Assembly (NCBI RefSeq): GCF_002159665.1
Contig: NZ_NFJC01000028.1
Coordinates: 1-41,250 of the forward strand
Origin: Desulfovibrio sp. An276
GTDB lineage: Bacteria; Desulfobacterota; Desulfovibrionia; Desulfovibrionales; Desulfovibrionaceae
Direction: 5' to 3'
Length of the DNA stretch: 41,250 nt
This document shows positions 25,146-34,613 of this stretch, piece by piece. The notes under the pieces were generated by a model. It searched no databases. It saw nothing but the letters and a program-made list of their open reading frames with translations, and had not been told where the DNA came from. Numbering within the stretch: the stretch's first letter is position 1; the number at the start of each line of letters is the position of its first letter. Position numbers and translations under genes: made by a program.

Positions 25146-25197
25146 CTATAAAAACAAAGCAGTCTTTGTCGACTGCAAAGTCAAACAAAGACTGCTT
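25146..25197 (-). terminator. Terminator of the HU-tRNA-Ser unit
   Basis: On the minus strand AAGCAGTCTTTGT (25197-25185) pairs exactly with ACAAAGACTGCTT (25169-25157), with an inner GACT/AGTC stem on a 4-base loop, followed by TGTTTTTATAG. It begins 9 bases beyond the tRNA. Confidence 0.85.
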
Positions 25198-25206
25198 ACG
25201 TATTCC

Positions 25207-25296
25207 TGGCGGAGGAAAAGGGATTTGAACCCCTGGAGGACTTACGCCCTCAACGGTTTTCAAGACCGCCGCATTCAACCACTCTGCCATTCCTCC
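25207..25296 (-). tRNA. tRNA-Ser (anticodon UGA)
   Basis: Ninety bases including an encoded CCA at 25207-25209. The acceptor stem GGAGGAA (25296-25290) pairs with TTCCTCC (25217-25211), and the discriminator base is G. The anticodon loop CTTGAAA gives anticodon TGA (UGA in RNA), which reads UCA and related serine codons. The T arm GGGTTCAAATCCC and a long variable arm (GAGGGCGTAAGTCCTC region), as expected for serine tRNA, are clear. It lies 12 bases after the HU gene and probably shares its transcript. Confidence 0.95.
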
Positions 25297-25308
25297 GGAT
25301 GTACTTTG

Positions 25309-25584
25309 CTACTGGATGGCTTCCTTCAGCTGCTTGCCGGGGGTGAACTTGGCAACCTTGCAGGCAGGAATTTCCATTTCCTGCTGGGTGCGGGGATTGC
25401 GGCACTTGCGGGCAGCACGCTCAACAACCTTGAAGGTACCAAAACCGGTCAGGGTCACAGACTCGCCAGCAACCAGAGATTCGCGCAGGACTTCAATGGT
25501 GGCGCTCAGGGCCTTCTCGGCAACACCCTTGCTCTCAAGACCGGCTTTCTGGGCAATCTGATCAATCAATTCTGCTTTTGTCAT
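25309..25584 (-). CDS. hup: HU-family DNA-binding protein
   Basis: A 91-residue histone-like protein. MTKAELIDQIAQKAGL, the TLTGFGTFKVVERAARKCRNPRTQ region (shortened: GFGTFKVVERAARKCRNP, with the family GFGxFxxxxRxxRxGRNPxT pattern, here Cys in place of the usual Gly) and the final AKFTPGKQLKEAI are diagnostic. HU bends and compacts DNA as a dimer. The start is set by the conserved N-terminus. The best ribosome site, AAGGAG, is about 21 bases upstream and lies inside a hairpin, listed separately. Confidence 0.95.
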   Translation of the reverse strand: MTKAELIDQIAQKAGLESKGVAEKALSATIEVLRESLVAGESVTLTGFGTFKVVERAARKCRNPRTQQEMEIPACKVAKFTPGKQLKEAIQ

Positions 25585-25605
25585 AGCTATAAACTGCGAG
25601 GTTAT

Positions 25606-25625
25606 CTCCTTGTCTTGTCAAGGAG
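25606..25625 (-). promoter_or_regulatory. Hairpin holding the hup Shine-Dalgarno
   Basis: On the minus strand CTCCTTG (25625-25619) pairs perfectly with CAAGGAG (25612-25606) around a 6-base loop, so the only good AAGGAG in the hup leader sits in a 7-bp stem. The site is about 21 bases from the ATG, longer than usual. Confidence 0.45.
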
Positions 25626-25965
25626 TGGAAACGCAGCCTCCATATATTCCAAGTTAATAGGCAAGCGTGTGGCTTGAATTTTGGAAATTCACCAAGACGC
25701 TAACAACATACGATTTTTCGTATAACTCGTTGTGCTCCCCGGTCAGAAGAGAGGACACACAATACTGCAGCAAAAAAGCTCACGAAGCTCCGGCTGACAC
25801 CGTTCCCTTCCATCCCTGCAAGGGATGTCCGACTGATCTTTTTTGGCGAGCAAGGCCGTGAAAGCGGCTTTACTCTAGGGAAACACCTCTTGTTCACCCC
25901 CGAAAGCGGACATAAAGAAAATCGCTATACAGGTCAACAAAAAAAAGCTTTTCCCGCGTATTTTC
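25626..25965. other. Intergenic stretch between hup and the FAD/Fe-S oxidoreductase
   Basis: About 340 bases with no convincing gene. It must hold the hup promoter on the minus strand, but I could not find a -35/-10 pair good enough to name. Short open frames here are uncoupled from any ribosome site. A run of A beyond the oxidoreductase stop (25941-25948 region) may help end its transcript, but no clear terminator stem is visible. Confidence 0.5.
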
Positions 25966-28900
25966 CTAGCCCAGGGGCTTCATGGGAATAACGCGGATTT
26001 CCGCCTTTGTTTCTCCCACTCTCTTGCGGAAGGACTGCCTGCGATCTTCACCGTCGATCAAACCTGCAATAAATTCGGCAATATGCAGTGTGTGATTCTT
26101 CCGCTTCATGTTGAGCATGCAGCGGGCTATGCCGATTTTGCAGGACGGGCAGGCCACGAGCAGGGGTTGGGCGTAATTGTCGCCCATAAGCTGACCCAGA
26201 TTCTCCTGCTTGGATTTACGCAGGATGTTGTAGATCTCCGGCGTTGTCATGGAGCCTGTTCCAGATTCCGAGCAGCAGCCCTGGCTGAGCACGATATGGG
26301 CGCCACTGAAACTCTCCACTGCCTGCATGAGCGCCTGATGTCCCTTGATGATATTCACTCCCGTCCACGGGCAGTGGCAGGAGCCATGGTAGATCAGGCG
26401 TGTGCCTGCGGGCAGGGGCGGTGTCTTGCCCTTCTGGCTCTCGTTGAAAATGGGAAGGACAAGCTGGGTCAGGTCAATGGCCTGAAGGCCCTCAAAGCTC
26501 TCCTCAAGCCCCATTCTCTTCATGCCGTCGAGACAGGTGGGGCAGCTCGTGACAATGTATTTGCACTGGAAGCCCTTCTGCTGGCAGGAACGCAGGATTG
26601 CGGCCATGTACTGCCTGTTCTTGGCCTTGTTGTCCTCGTAGTGGATGTCGCTTCCGGCAGCAAGCAGGGGATAGCCGCAGCACATGTGCTTTGGCGGCAC
26701 CACAACGGCAAAGCCAGCCTGCAAAAGCAGCATGACCGAGGAGAGGCCAATGCGATCGTAGAAAAGCCCGCCACCACAACCGGGGAAGTAGAACACCAGC
26801 GGAGTGTTTTGCACATCCTCGGAAGGAGAGAAGATATTGCCCTTGTGGATTTTCAGGGACTCGTAGAGATTGGTGTAGCCCATCTTGGGGCCAGGCCCGG
26901 AGAACAGGGGGCTTTGCATGTGCTTGCGCCAGGATGCCGGGGTAAGGCCCAGCACCTTGTTCTGCATCTTCTGACCAACGGAAGCGAGTTTTGCCACCTT
27001 GGGAACGCGATGGGGAACATCCTTCACGAGCCAGTCGAGCACCATGTCCTTCAGATTGTGGCCGCCTGCACCTTCGTGTTCCAGCATGGCGTGCAGGCTC
27101 AGGGAAACTTCTCCGGAAGGAATCTTCATGGGGCAGGTCTGCATGCAGCGGCCACACGACGTACAATGCTCGACCTGTGTGCGCAACTCCCGATACAGGG
27201 ATGCGTCCACACTACCCTTGTTCACCTGCGAATAGTAGATGGCCTCCATGAGCATGCCATAGGCCATGTTCTTGTTGCGGGGATGAAACTGCAGGGAAGA
27301 ACCCGGAATCGTCATGGGGCAGACACGCTTGCACTTGCCACAGCGCGTACAAGTCTGCACGCTGCGCAAAATGTCGATGAGCTTGTCCTTGTCCGCAAGA
27401 CCGCTCTGGCTCAAATCACGGATGAGAGCGTTGAAGGAGAAGGTAAAGGGCTTTGTCGGCAGATCCCTGCTCACGAGCTTTGCGGGATTCATGACGTCAC
27501 GGGGGTCTGCTCTCTCCTTGAAAGCCTTCAGATCGTTCATCTTCTTGGGTTCAAGGAAATGAATCTTTGTGATGCCTATGCCGTGCTCGCCCGAAACCTC
27601 ACCGCCAAGTTCCTGGCACTTTGCCATCACATGACAGGCAACTTCCTCCGCGTGCTCTAGCATCTCCGGATCGTTGGAGTTCACGGGCATATTGATATGA
27701 CAGTTGCCGTCTCCTGCATGCATATGGCTTGCCACCACAAGGCGGGAAGCTTCCATACTGGCTTCTATTTCGCCGATATTGCGGGCAAGACGGGGATATT
27801 TTTCGCGCATGCGGGCAAGAAATTCGTGCGCGCGATTCCAGATGTCCGTATCGGACACGTCCTTGCTGGACAATTCGCCCAGGGCACCCTTGGAGATGTA
27901 GGAGAACTCCCTGTTCATCTCCTTGTCTTCCATGGGAAAGCCGGAAAGCCTGCCTACGTCCTGCAGGGCCCTGCGATAGACCCTTGCGGTGCACGCTATG
28001 TTCACTTCCTCGAGGAACTGCGCAAATTCGGGGATGCGATCAATGGGGATGACTACGTCCTCGTTGATCTTGAAGCCGGATGTCCTCTTGGCAATGAGCG
28101 AGAGCCTGTGCCTGTCTTCCCAGAAGCGTTCGGCATCCTTCTTGTCGTGGGCAACATGAATGTCCACGTCTTCCTGCTTCTCGACAACCTGGACTATGTT
28201 GTCCACGCATTTGTCGAGCAGATAGGCGTCGTCGCCGTCAACCTGGACTATGATGACGGATATGGGATGGCCCTGATATTTCTTGCTCTTGGTCTGGTAG
28301 TCAATGGCCTGCACATACTTGGCATTGAACTCTTCCATGGCCGAAATGTGGGCGTAGTCGCCCTCTTCGCGTATGCGGTTGCGCAGGGCCACAAGCTCAC
28401 GCACCACAATGGCAGCTGTTGTCATGCTGCGACCAAAGAATTCCAGGCACATGACGCGGCTGAACTTGGGTTTGGGGTGCGTTGTGAAGCAGGCTTCGGT
28501 AATGACGCCGTCCGTTCCTTCCTTCTGCACGCCTGGCAGGCCCCCAAGAGCCTTGTTTGTCACGTCCTTGCCAAGGCCAGGCAAACGCATTTCGTTGCCC
28601 TGCAGCCTGACCACATTGCGCACCCCCCCGCTGATATCCTTTACGGCAAAGACGGCCGTCTCTTCCGGGAGAATCTTGTGTCTGGGATGATTTTCGCGCT
28701 CGACGGAAATAATCTCGCCCGTAGGGGTCACCATGCGCCACCAAAGCAGATTGTCAATGGTGGTTCCGTATTCGAAGGCCATGGGACCACCGGCATTTTC
28801 GGAGATATTGCCGCCAATGGTGGAGGCTGTCTTGGAGGCAGGGTCAACAGAGAAGATGTTTCCTGCCCTGCTCACTGCGTCAATGACAGCCTGGGTGATG

Positions 28901-29532
28901 CAGCCGGCCTGACAGGTGACAGTGAGATTTTCCGTATCCACGGACGTAATCTTGTCCATGCGTGTCATGCTGACAATGACTGTGCGCCTCCTTGCGGGAA
29001 CTGCGCCGCCAGTCATGCCCGAACCGCCGCCCCTGGGAATGAGGGCAAACTTCAGCTCGTTGGCCAGCTTGACGAGCTGCGATACCTGCTCGGTTGTGGC
29101 CGGTTCCACCACAAGAAGAGGCAGCTCCATGCGCAGATCCGTGGCGTCCGTGGCAGAGGCCACTATGGAGGCAGGATCCGAGAGGATGCAGTCCTCGGGA
29201 AGAAACTTCAGAAGTTCCTCCAGAAGACGGCTTCTGAACGCGACCTGTGCCTCCCAGGCAGACCAGAACATGGTAATGCCTTCGGTGATGGCCGTGGCAT
29301 AATAGTGCGCAAGAGACAGTGACTCGCGCTCGTAGTGGGCGTTCACACTGCTGCGTACTGTATCTGCATTGATGAAGGGATTGTACGCTACTAAAAAGAG
29401 CTCTTCGGCTATAGAGATGGCAAGATCACGCACAGACTGCGGCCAGGCCTGAAAATCGTCTATATTGATGCGCAGTATGCTGTTGACCACGAAATCTGGA
29501 GAAATGGAAATATGCGGTCCCTTGTGAGCCAT
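25966..29532 (-). CDS. FAD-binding and Fe-S-binding oxidoreductase, D-lactate dehydrogenase type
   Basis: A 1188-residue fusion of a GlcD/D-lactate dehydrogenase-type flavoprotein with a GlcF/HdrD-type iron-sulfur part. The PCMH FAD domain shows LIPRGGGSGMTGGAVPARR near 162 and SVDPASKTASTIGGNISENAGG (shortened: GGNISENAGG); the FAD-oxidase C-terminal domain ends with GGEVSGEHGIGITK. Two 4Fe-4S motifs follow, CTRCGKCKRVCP near 725 and CTSCGRCMQTCP near 788, then CCG-domain motifs (PGCGGG, CCGYPL, SCHCPWTG, CCSESGTGS). It likely oxidises D-lactate or another 2-hydroxyacid at the inner membrane face and passes electrons to quinone or another carrier. ATG 29532 has GGGAG about 8 bases upstream. 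Substrate is not decided by sequence. Confidence 0.85.
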   Translation of the reverse strand: MAHKGPHISISPDFVVNSILRINIDDFQAWPQSVRDLAISIAEELFLVAYNPFINADTVRSSVNAHYERESLSLAHYYATAITEGITMFWSAWEAQVAFRSRLLEELLKFLPEDCILSDPASIVASATDATDLRMELPLLVVEPATTEQVSQLVKLANELKFALIPRGGGSGMTGGAVPARRRTVIVSMTRMDKITSVDTENLTVTCQAGCITQAVIDAVSRAGNIFSVDPASKTASTIGGNISENAGGPMAFEYGTTIDNLLWWRMVTPTGEIISVERENHPRHKILPEETAVFAVKDISGGVRNVVRLQGNEMRLPGLGKDVTNKALGGLPGVQKEGTDGVITEACFTTHPKPKFSRVMCLEFFGRSMTTAAIVVRELVALRNRIREEGDYAHISAMEEFNAKYVQAIDYQTKSKKYQGHPISVIIVQVDGDDAYLLDKCVDNIVQVVEKQEDVDIHVAHDKKDAERFWEDRHRLSLIAKRTSGFKINEDVVIPIDRIPEFAQFLEEVNIACTARVYRRALQDVGRLSGFPMEDKEMNREFSYISKGALGELSSKDVSDTDIWNRAHEFLARMREKYPRLARNIGEIEASMEASRLVVASHMHAGDGNCHINMPVNSNDPEMLEHAEEVACHVMAKCQELGGEVSGEHGIGITKIHFLEPKKMNDLKAFKERADPRDVMNPAKLVSRDLPTKPFTFSFNALIRDLSQSGLADKDKLIDILRSVQTCTRCGKCKRVCPMTIPGSSLQFHPRNKNMAYGMLMEAIYYSQVNKGSVDASLYRELRTQVEHCTSCGRCMQTCPMKIPSGEVSLSLHAMLEHEGAGGHNLKDMVLDWLVKDVPHRVPKVAKLASVGQKMQNKVLGLTPASWRKHMQSPLFSGPGPKMGYTNLYESLKIHKGNIFSPSEDVQNTPLVFYFPGCGGGLFYDRIGLSSVMLLLQAGFAVVVPPKHMCCGYPLLAAGSDIHYEDNKAKNRQYMAAILRSCQQKGFQCKYIVTSCPTCLDGMKRMGLEESFEGLQAIDLTQLVLPIFNESQKGKTPPLPAGTRLIYHGSCHCPWTGVNIIKGHQALMQAVESFSGAHIVLSQGCCSESGTGSMTTPEIYNILRKSKQENLGQLMGDNYAQPLLVACPSCKIGIARCMLNMKRKNHTLHIAEFIAGLIDGEDRRQSFRKRVGETKAEIRVIPMKPLG

Positions 29533-29651
29533 GAATTTTCTCCCTTGGTGATTTTTGGAAAAAGGCAGTATAGGCCTGCACGCCATGAGACGCAAGCAGG
29601 CAATCACCTGTCATTCTTGGGAGATTTTGCGCTGCAGGAAGCTTTTGTTTG

Positions 29652-30155
29652 TCAGTCGACTTGTCCGTCCTCTTCTGTCCTGCAATAGGCCCTGTAGCAT
29701 CTGGCAATGGCAGAATCTGGGTCCATTTCCTGCAGACATGTGCCCCTGGCCATTCTGGGCAGTTGCACAGCCCTTGGCCTTGCGACAGGCTCACCATAGG
29801 CTCCTGCAAGGCCACGTCTTTCTCCGATAAGCGTTACCTTAACGTCATTGAAGAAAGAGGTTTCGAGGAAGGCATTGGCCCTGCTCACAATTTCGTGTTC
29901 CAGATACAGCAGTTCCTGCATGGCCATACTGTCTTCTGTCCCGAGTTCCAGCCTGTGCTCCCTGTGGCCCAGGGGCAGGCACAGGGAGGAAATTTCCTCA
30001 CCCATGACAACGTGCCAGTTGCGCCAAAGTTCCACGAGCCTGAACTGTTCCGGACATCCGGCTATGGCGCTGAGGCTTTCCAGAAATCTCTGGGCCAGCG
30101 TCTCCACTCTTTCGGTGCGACGCTTGCGGATCGATTTTCTCTTGCTGAAGGACAT
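29652..30155 (-). CDS. DciA-like (DUF721) protein
   Basis: A 167-residue protein with a DUF721/DciA domain: LVELWRNWHVVMGEEISSL near 45 (the W-x-x-V-VG-type opening helix), HREHRLELGTEDSMAMQELLYLEH (shortened: LELGTEDSMAMQEL) and the NDVKVTLIG strand. DciA is the ancestral loader of the replicative helicase DnaB in bacteria that lack DnaC/DnaI. The N-terminus is highly basic (KRKSIRKRRTER), which may bind DNA. The final 50 residues, with several Arg and Cys, are not part of the domain as I know it. It lies 119 bases upstream of the oxidoreductase on the same strand. Confidence 0.75.
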   Translation of the reverse strand: MSFSKRKSIRKRRTERVETLAQRFLESLSAIAGCPEQFRLVELWRNWHVVMGEEISSLCLPLGHREHRLELGTEDSMAMQELLYLEHEIVSRANAFLETSFFNDVKVTLIGERRGLAGAYGEPVARPRAVQLPRMARGTCLQEMDPDSAIARCYRAYCRTEEDGQVD

Positions 30156-30334
30156 GTCTGCTTAGCCCGGAAAAATCCTGTCTGTCTGAAATCACATCGA
30201 GAAATGCCCTTTTTTTGAGGGCACAGGGAGCTGTCAGGAACACCTGTCATGACAACGGAATATACATATTGTCAGGAGAAATCAAGGACCTGCCCACCTA
30301 AAGCCATCGCGCAAAATCGCGCAATAACCGAGTG

Positions 30335-30376
30335 TATCAAGTTTTTCAGCTATTGACATATAATGATATCTTGATA
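30335..30376 (+). promoter_or_regulatory. Dyad and promoter-like boxes upstream of sahR
   Basis: TATCAAG at 30335-30341 and CTTGATA at 30370-30376 are exact inverted copies. Within the right part TGATATCTTGATA is a direct repeat of TGATA. TTGACA at 30353-30358 is a perfect -35 hexamer and TATAAT at 30359-30364 a perfect -10 hexamer, but they are adjacent and cannot serve the same promoter. The placement fits an autoregulated SahR operator over the sahR-ahcY promoter. Confidence 0.5.
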
Positions 30377-30441
30377 GACAAGGCTGCATACAGGCGTTTC
30401 AGGCAACTGCGCGCCAAGGATTTCACTTTCAGAGAATATAT

Positions 30442-31386
30442 ATGACTGTCACTCTCTTCAAGGCTCTTGCCGATGAAACACGACTCCGGCTCTTGCGTAT
30501 CCTGCTTGCCCACGAGCTTTCCGTCAACGAGCTGGTTACAGTCCTGGAAATGGGGCAGTCGCGCATATCCCGCCATTTGCGCATTCTCACGGATGCGGGG
30601 CTTCTCACTTCCAGGCGAGACGGATTGTGGGTATTCTATCAGGCCCAGCAGGAAGGAGAAAATCGCCATTTTCTTTCTGCCATAGAACCCTTTCTGCAGG
30701 ATATTCCCGAAGCCGCCCAGGACGTAGAGAACACAAACAGACTGCTGGAGGAGCGCAACAAGAAATCGCGCCAGTTTTTCAACGAGATTGCCGAAGACTG
30801 GGACAATCTCAACAGCGAGATTCTCGGCGATTTCGACCTTGCAGGTGCAGTCTGCAACGCCATGCCCCAAAACTGCAGGCTTGCCGTGGATTTGGGCTGC
30901 GGCACAGGAACAGTGCTCAAGCGCATGCTCGATCACTCGCTCGGTGTCATTGGCGTGGACAATTCGCCAGGCATGCTCAAGGCCTGCAAAAAGACCTTTG
31001 CGGACACAGCGGAGGCAGAACAACGCATTTCCCTGCGTATCGGCGAACTGGAGCATCTGCCCTTGCGCGATCACGAAGCGGATTTTGCCTCCATCAATCT
31101 TGTCCTGCACCACATCCATCAGCCGGACACGGTTCTGCAGGAAATCCGTCGCATCCTGACCCAACACGGCCTGCTTTTCATTTCCGACTTCAAGAAACAC
31201 AAGGACGAGAGCATGCGCTCGCGCTACGGCGACCATTGGCTTGGCTTTGACACGAACAAGCTGGCCATGGCCCTGCGGGCAAACGGCTTCAGCAGAACAA
31301 CAGTGCGCGAACAAAGGGTGAACAAGGGGCTGACGCTCATCATGCTCACTTCCTACGTCTCTGTACCCGGCTCTACTGGTGTCTGA
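30442..31386 (+). CDS. sahR: SahR-type ArsR regulator with methyltransferase domain
   Basis: A 314-residue two-domain regulator. Residues 1-75 form an ArsR winged helix (ALADETRLRLLRILLAHELSV, recognition helix MGQSRISRHLRILTDAGLL); residues about 110-300 are a SAM-methyltransferase fold with the cofactor loop LAVDLGCGTGTVLKRM near 150 and VGVIGVDNSPGML-like acidic strand (VIGVDNSPGML). SahR proteins are known to sense S-adenosylhomocysteine and control the SAM cycle; the neighbour ahcY, which removes SAH, 64 bases downstream, strongly supports this. The regulator itself uses no metal-binding Cys pattern of ArsR. The ribosome site before ATG is weak. Confidence 0.88.
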   Translation: MTVTLFKALADETRLRLLRILLAHELSVNELVTVLEMGQSRISRHLRILTDAGLLTSRRDGLWVFYQAQQEGENRHFLSAIEPFLQDIPEAAQDVENTNRLLEERNKKSRQFFNEIAEDWDNLNSEILGDFDLAGAVCNAMPQNCRLAVDLGCGTGTVLKRMLDHSLGVIGVDNSPGMLKACKKTFADTAEAEQRISLRIGELEHLPLRDHEADFASINLVLHHIHQPDTVLQEIRRILTQHGLLFISDFKKHKDESMRSRYGDHWLGFDTNKLAMALRANGFSRTTVREQRVNKGLTLIMLTSYVSVPGSTGV

Positions 31387-31450
31387 GTTTCGGAACAAAT
31401 CTCCCAATCCTTTCTTTCCCCTCCTACCATAAGACATTGTTGAGGCTACT

Positions 31451-32875
<1,425 letters not shown>

Positions 32876-32910
32876 GCCACGGGGCTCTGCCCGGGGGCAA
32901 TACGCTCACA

Positions 32911-32952
32911 GGGGTTGCAGGACATGCCACAGCGTGCCTGCAGCCCCTTTTT
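32911..32952 (+). terminator. Terminator after ahcY
   Basis: GGGGTTGCAGG at 32911-32921 pairs with CCTGCAGCCCC at 32937-32947 (one wobble), with an inner CATGC/GCGTG stem, then five T. Confidence 0.87.
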
Positions 32953-33163
32953 CCTGTCTTGCATGAAATGCCTCCCTTTCCGCCTTGCCTTCCCCCTTGT
33001 GGGAAAAGGGGGCCAAATACCTCTAGTCAGGGAGAATTCCCCGTTGTAAAAAGGGTGAGCTTCTTTGGGAAGCAGACATGCCTTCAGAATGGCCTTTCCT
33101 CGTGCATGCCGCATTTTCACGAATTCAATCCTGTGCCACTCCAGCCTTTTTTGGATGTAGAAC

Positions 33164-33406
33164 ATGACCGAACAGACAACCTTCCAGCCAAAGCCGCGCA
33201 GCTTTCCGACCATCACGCTCGAAATGCAGCCAGGTGGGTGCATCTCGACAATTGAAAGACCCAAGACAGTGCGTCAGCTGCTCGACAGACTGGGCTATCT
33301 TGAAGAAACAGCCTTGGTGATCCGCGATGGTACCCTTCTGACGCCGGATCTTGCCATACAGCCGAACGACAGCATCATTGTGCGCGAGGTTACGTCACGG
33401 GGCTAA
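33164..33406 (+). CDS. ThiS/MoaD-like beta-grasp protein
   Basis: An 80-residue protein with the ubiquitin-like fold pattern of ThiS/MoaD sulfur carriers: TITLEMQPGG strand, a TVRQLLDRLGYLEETALVIRDG helix and strand (shortened: TVRQLLDRLG), LLTPDLAIQPNDSIIVREV at the end. Sulfur carriers end in Gly-Gly; this one ends VTSRG, so the diglycine is replaced by Arg-Gly. It may be a structural relative, a carrier with an altered tail, or a case where a single Gly is activated. The ATG at 33164 has no strong ribosome site. A site-2 protease gene follows 49 bases later. Confidence 0.65.
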   Translation: MTEQTTFQPKPRSFPTITLEMQPGGCISTIERPKTVRQLLDRLGYLEETALVIRDGTLLTPDLAIQPNDSIIVREVTSRG

Positions 33407-33455
33407 TGGCCCAGATACAAATCCGCCACAAGATGCACTTCCAACAAGGATCTCC

Positions 33456-34136
33456 ATGCTCGACATCTTTTCCAATACCGAACAGGCCCTGCGCAACTTT
33501 TCCATTGCCTTCATTCCGGCATTTCTCGGCATTATCCTGCATGAAATGGGACACGGCTACATGGCCCTGCGCCAGGGAGACTATACAGCCAAATTCATGG
33601 GGCGCCTCACCCTGAACCCCATTCCCCACATCGATCCTGTGGGACTCATAATGTTTGTGCTCACATCCATAAGCGGCAGCTTCGTCTTTGGCTGGGCAAA
33701 GCCTGTGCCCATTGATGTGCGCAACTTTCGCAACCCAAGGCACGGCCTCATGCTCGTGGCCTTGGCAGGCCCCCTGACCAACGTGCTTTTGGCTATACTC
33801 TTCGGCCTGCTGCTCAAGATAACCATCACTCTCTTTCCCATCCTGGCCTACCAGGACAGCAGCGCCTACATCTTTGTGCTCTCGGTGCTGCAGATGGGGA
33901 TTATCATCAATCTGGGCCTTGCCCTGTTCAACCTCTTCCCCATTCCGCCCCTGGACGGCAGCAAGGTCGTCTCCTATTTCATGCCGACCCGCATGGCCAT
34001 AAGCTATCTCTCCATTGAACGCTACGGCATGCTCATCCTGATTGTCCTTTTGGCCACAGGCATTCTTGGTCCGGTTCTTTCGCCCCTGCTTAGAGGCAGC
34101 TACCATCTCATCCTGAACCTCTTCGGGATACTGTAG
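33456..34136 (+). CDS. Site-2 protease family (M50) membrane metalloprotease
   Basis: A 226-residue polytopic membrane protease. Zinc ligands HEMGH (near residue 30) in the first helix and the NLFPIPPLDGSK motif (Asp ligand) in a later one define the M50 family; the small size and lack of a PDZ domain put it with the short group also called YdjI/YwhC-like rather than RseP. Five to six hydrophobic segments are visible. The ATG at 33456 has AAGGA 6 bases upstream; the open frame begins earlier without homology. ruvX follows after 15 bases. Substrate unknown. Confidence 0.85.
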   Translation: MLDIFSNTEQALRNFSIAFIPAFLGIILHEMGHGYMALRQGDYTAKFMGRLTLNPIPHIDPVGLIMFVLTSISGSFVFGWAKPVPIDVRNFRNPRHGLMLVALAGPLTNVLLAILFGLLLKITITLFPILAYQDSSAYIFVLSVLQMGIIINLGLALFNLFPIPPLDGSKVVSYFMPTRMAISYLSIERYGMLILIVLLATGILGPVLSPLLRGSYHLILNLFGIL

Positions 34137-34151
34137 AAAGGCGCCCTTGCC

Positions 34152-34598
34152 ATGAAAATACTGGGCATAGACTACGGTCTTGAGCGCACGGGACTGGCAG
34201 CTACGGACGAGGAAGCAATCCTTGTCTATCCGCTTGCCACCTTCAGACTCAATGACTACCCAAATCGCAAGGCCTTTCTGGCAGCCTTGGCAGAGCGTAT
34301 CCAGGCGGAAGGCACGAAAATCGTGGTCATAGGCCTTCCCCTGCTCGAAGACGGGACCGAGAGCATGACAACGCGCCAGGTGAGAAACTTCGCTCAGAGA
34401 ATTCAACGCCGCATCAACTGTCCCTGCGTGTTCTACAACGAATACCTGACTTCGGAGGAAGCATTTCAGGATCTGCGCGAGGCGGGCATAGGCCAAAAGC
34501 GCCTCAAAGGAGTGCTGGATCAGCAAGCCGCAGTACGCATTCTGGAAAGCTATCTCAACGCGCCGTCCCGCGCCCTGCCCCTCGACGAGGGAATCTGA
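34152..34598 (+). CDS. ruvX: RuvX/YqgF Holliday junction resolvase-like protein
   Basis: A 148-residue RNase H-like protein. The first acidic strand ILGIDYGLERTGLA, IVVIGLPLLEDGTESMTTRQVRNFAQ (shortened: VVIGLPL) and the C-terminal VLDQQAAVRILE acidic motif are family marks. RuvX/YqgF is linked to 16S rRNA 5' end processing and possibly junction resolution. It is immediately followed (15 bases) by mltG, a pairing known in other bacteria. Confidence 0.88.
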   Translation: MKILGIDYGLERTGLAATDEEAILVYPLATFRLNDYPNRKAFLAALAERIQAEGTKIVVIGLPLLEDGTESMTTRQVRNFAQRIQRRINCPCVFYNEYLTSEEAFQDLREAGIGQKRLKGVLDQQAAVRILESYLNAPSRALPLDEGI

Positions 34599-34613
34599 AC
34601 AAGGAGTCCAGCC

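Noticed and set aside
25027..25290. 87-codon minus-strand frame over the tRNA
   Set aside because: Its first half is a translation of tRNA-Ser and the rest is the terminator and palindrome.
26083..27660. 525-codon plus-strand open frame opposite the FAD/Fe-S enzyme
   Set aside because: Antisense shadow of a recognised gene; the same applies to the frame at 27697-29322.
30250..30274. TGACAA/TTGTCA inverted repeat upstream of the DciA-like gene
   Set aside because: Six-base arms with a 13-base spacer are weak evidence, and promoter boxes could not be placed convincingly; kept only as a note.
32953..33163. Possible riboswitch or small gene between ahcY and the ThiS-like gene
   Set aside because: A few C-rich and G-rich complementary stretches exist but no known riboswitch pattern, and no frame with a start and ribosome site.
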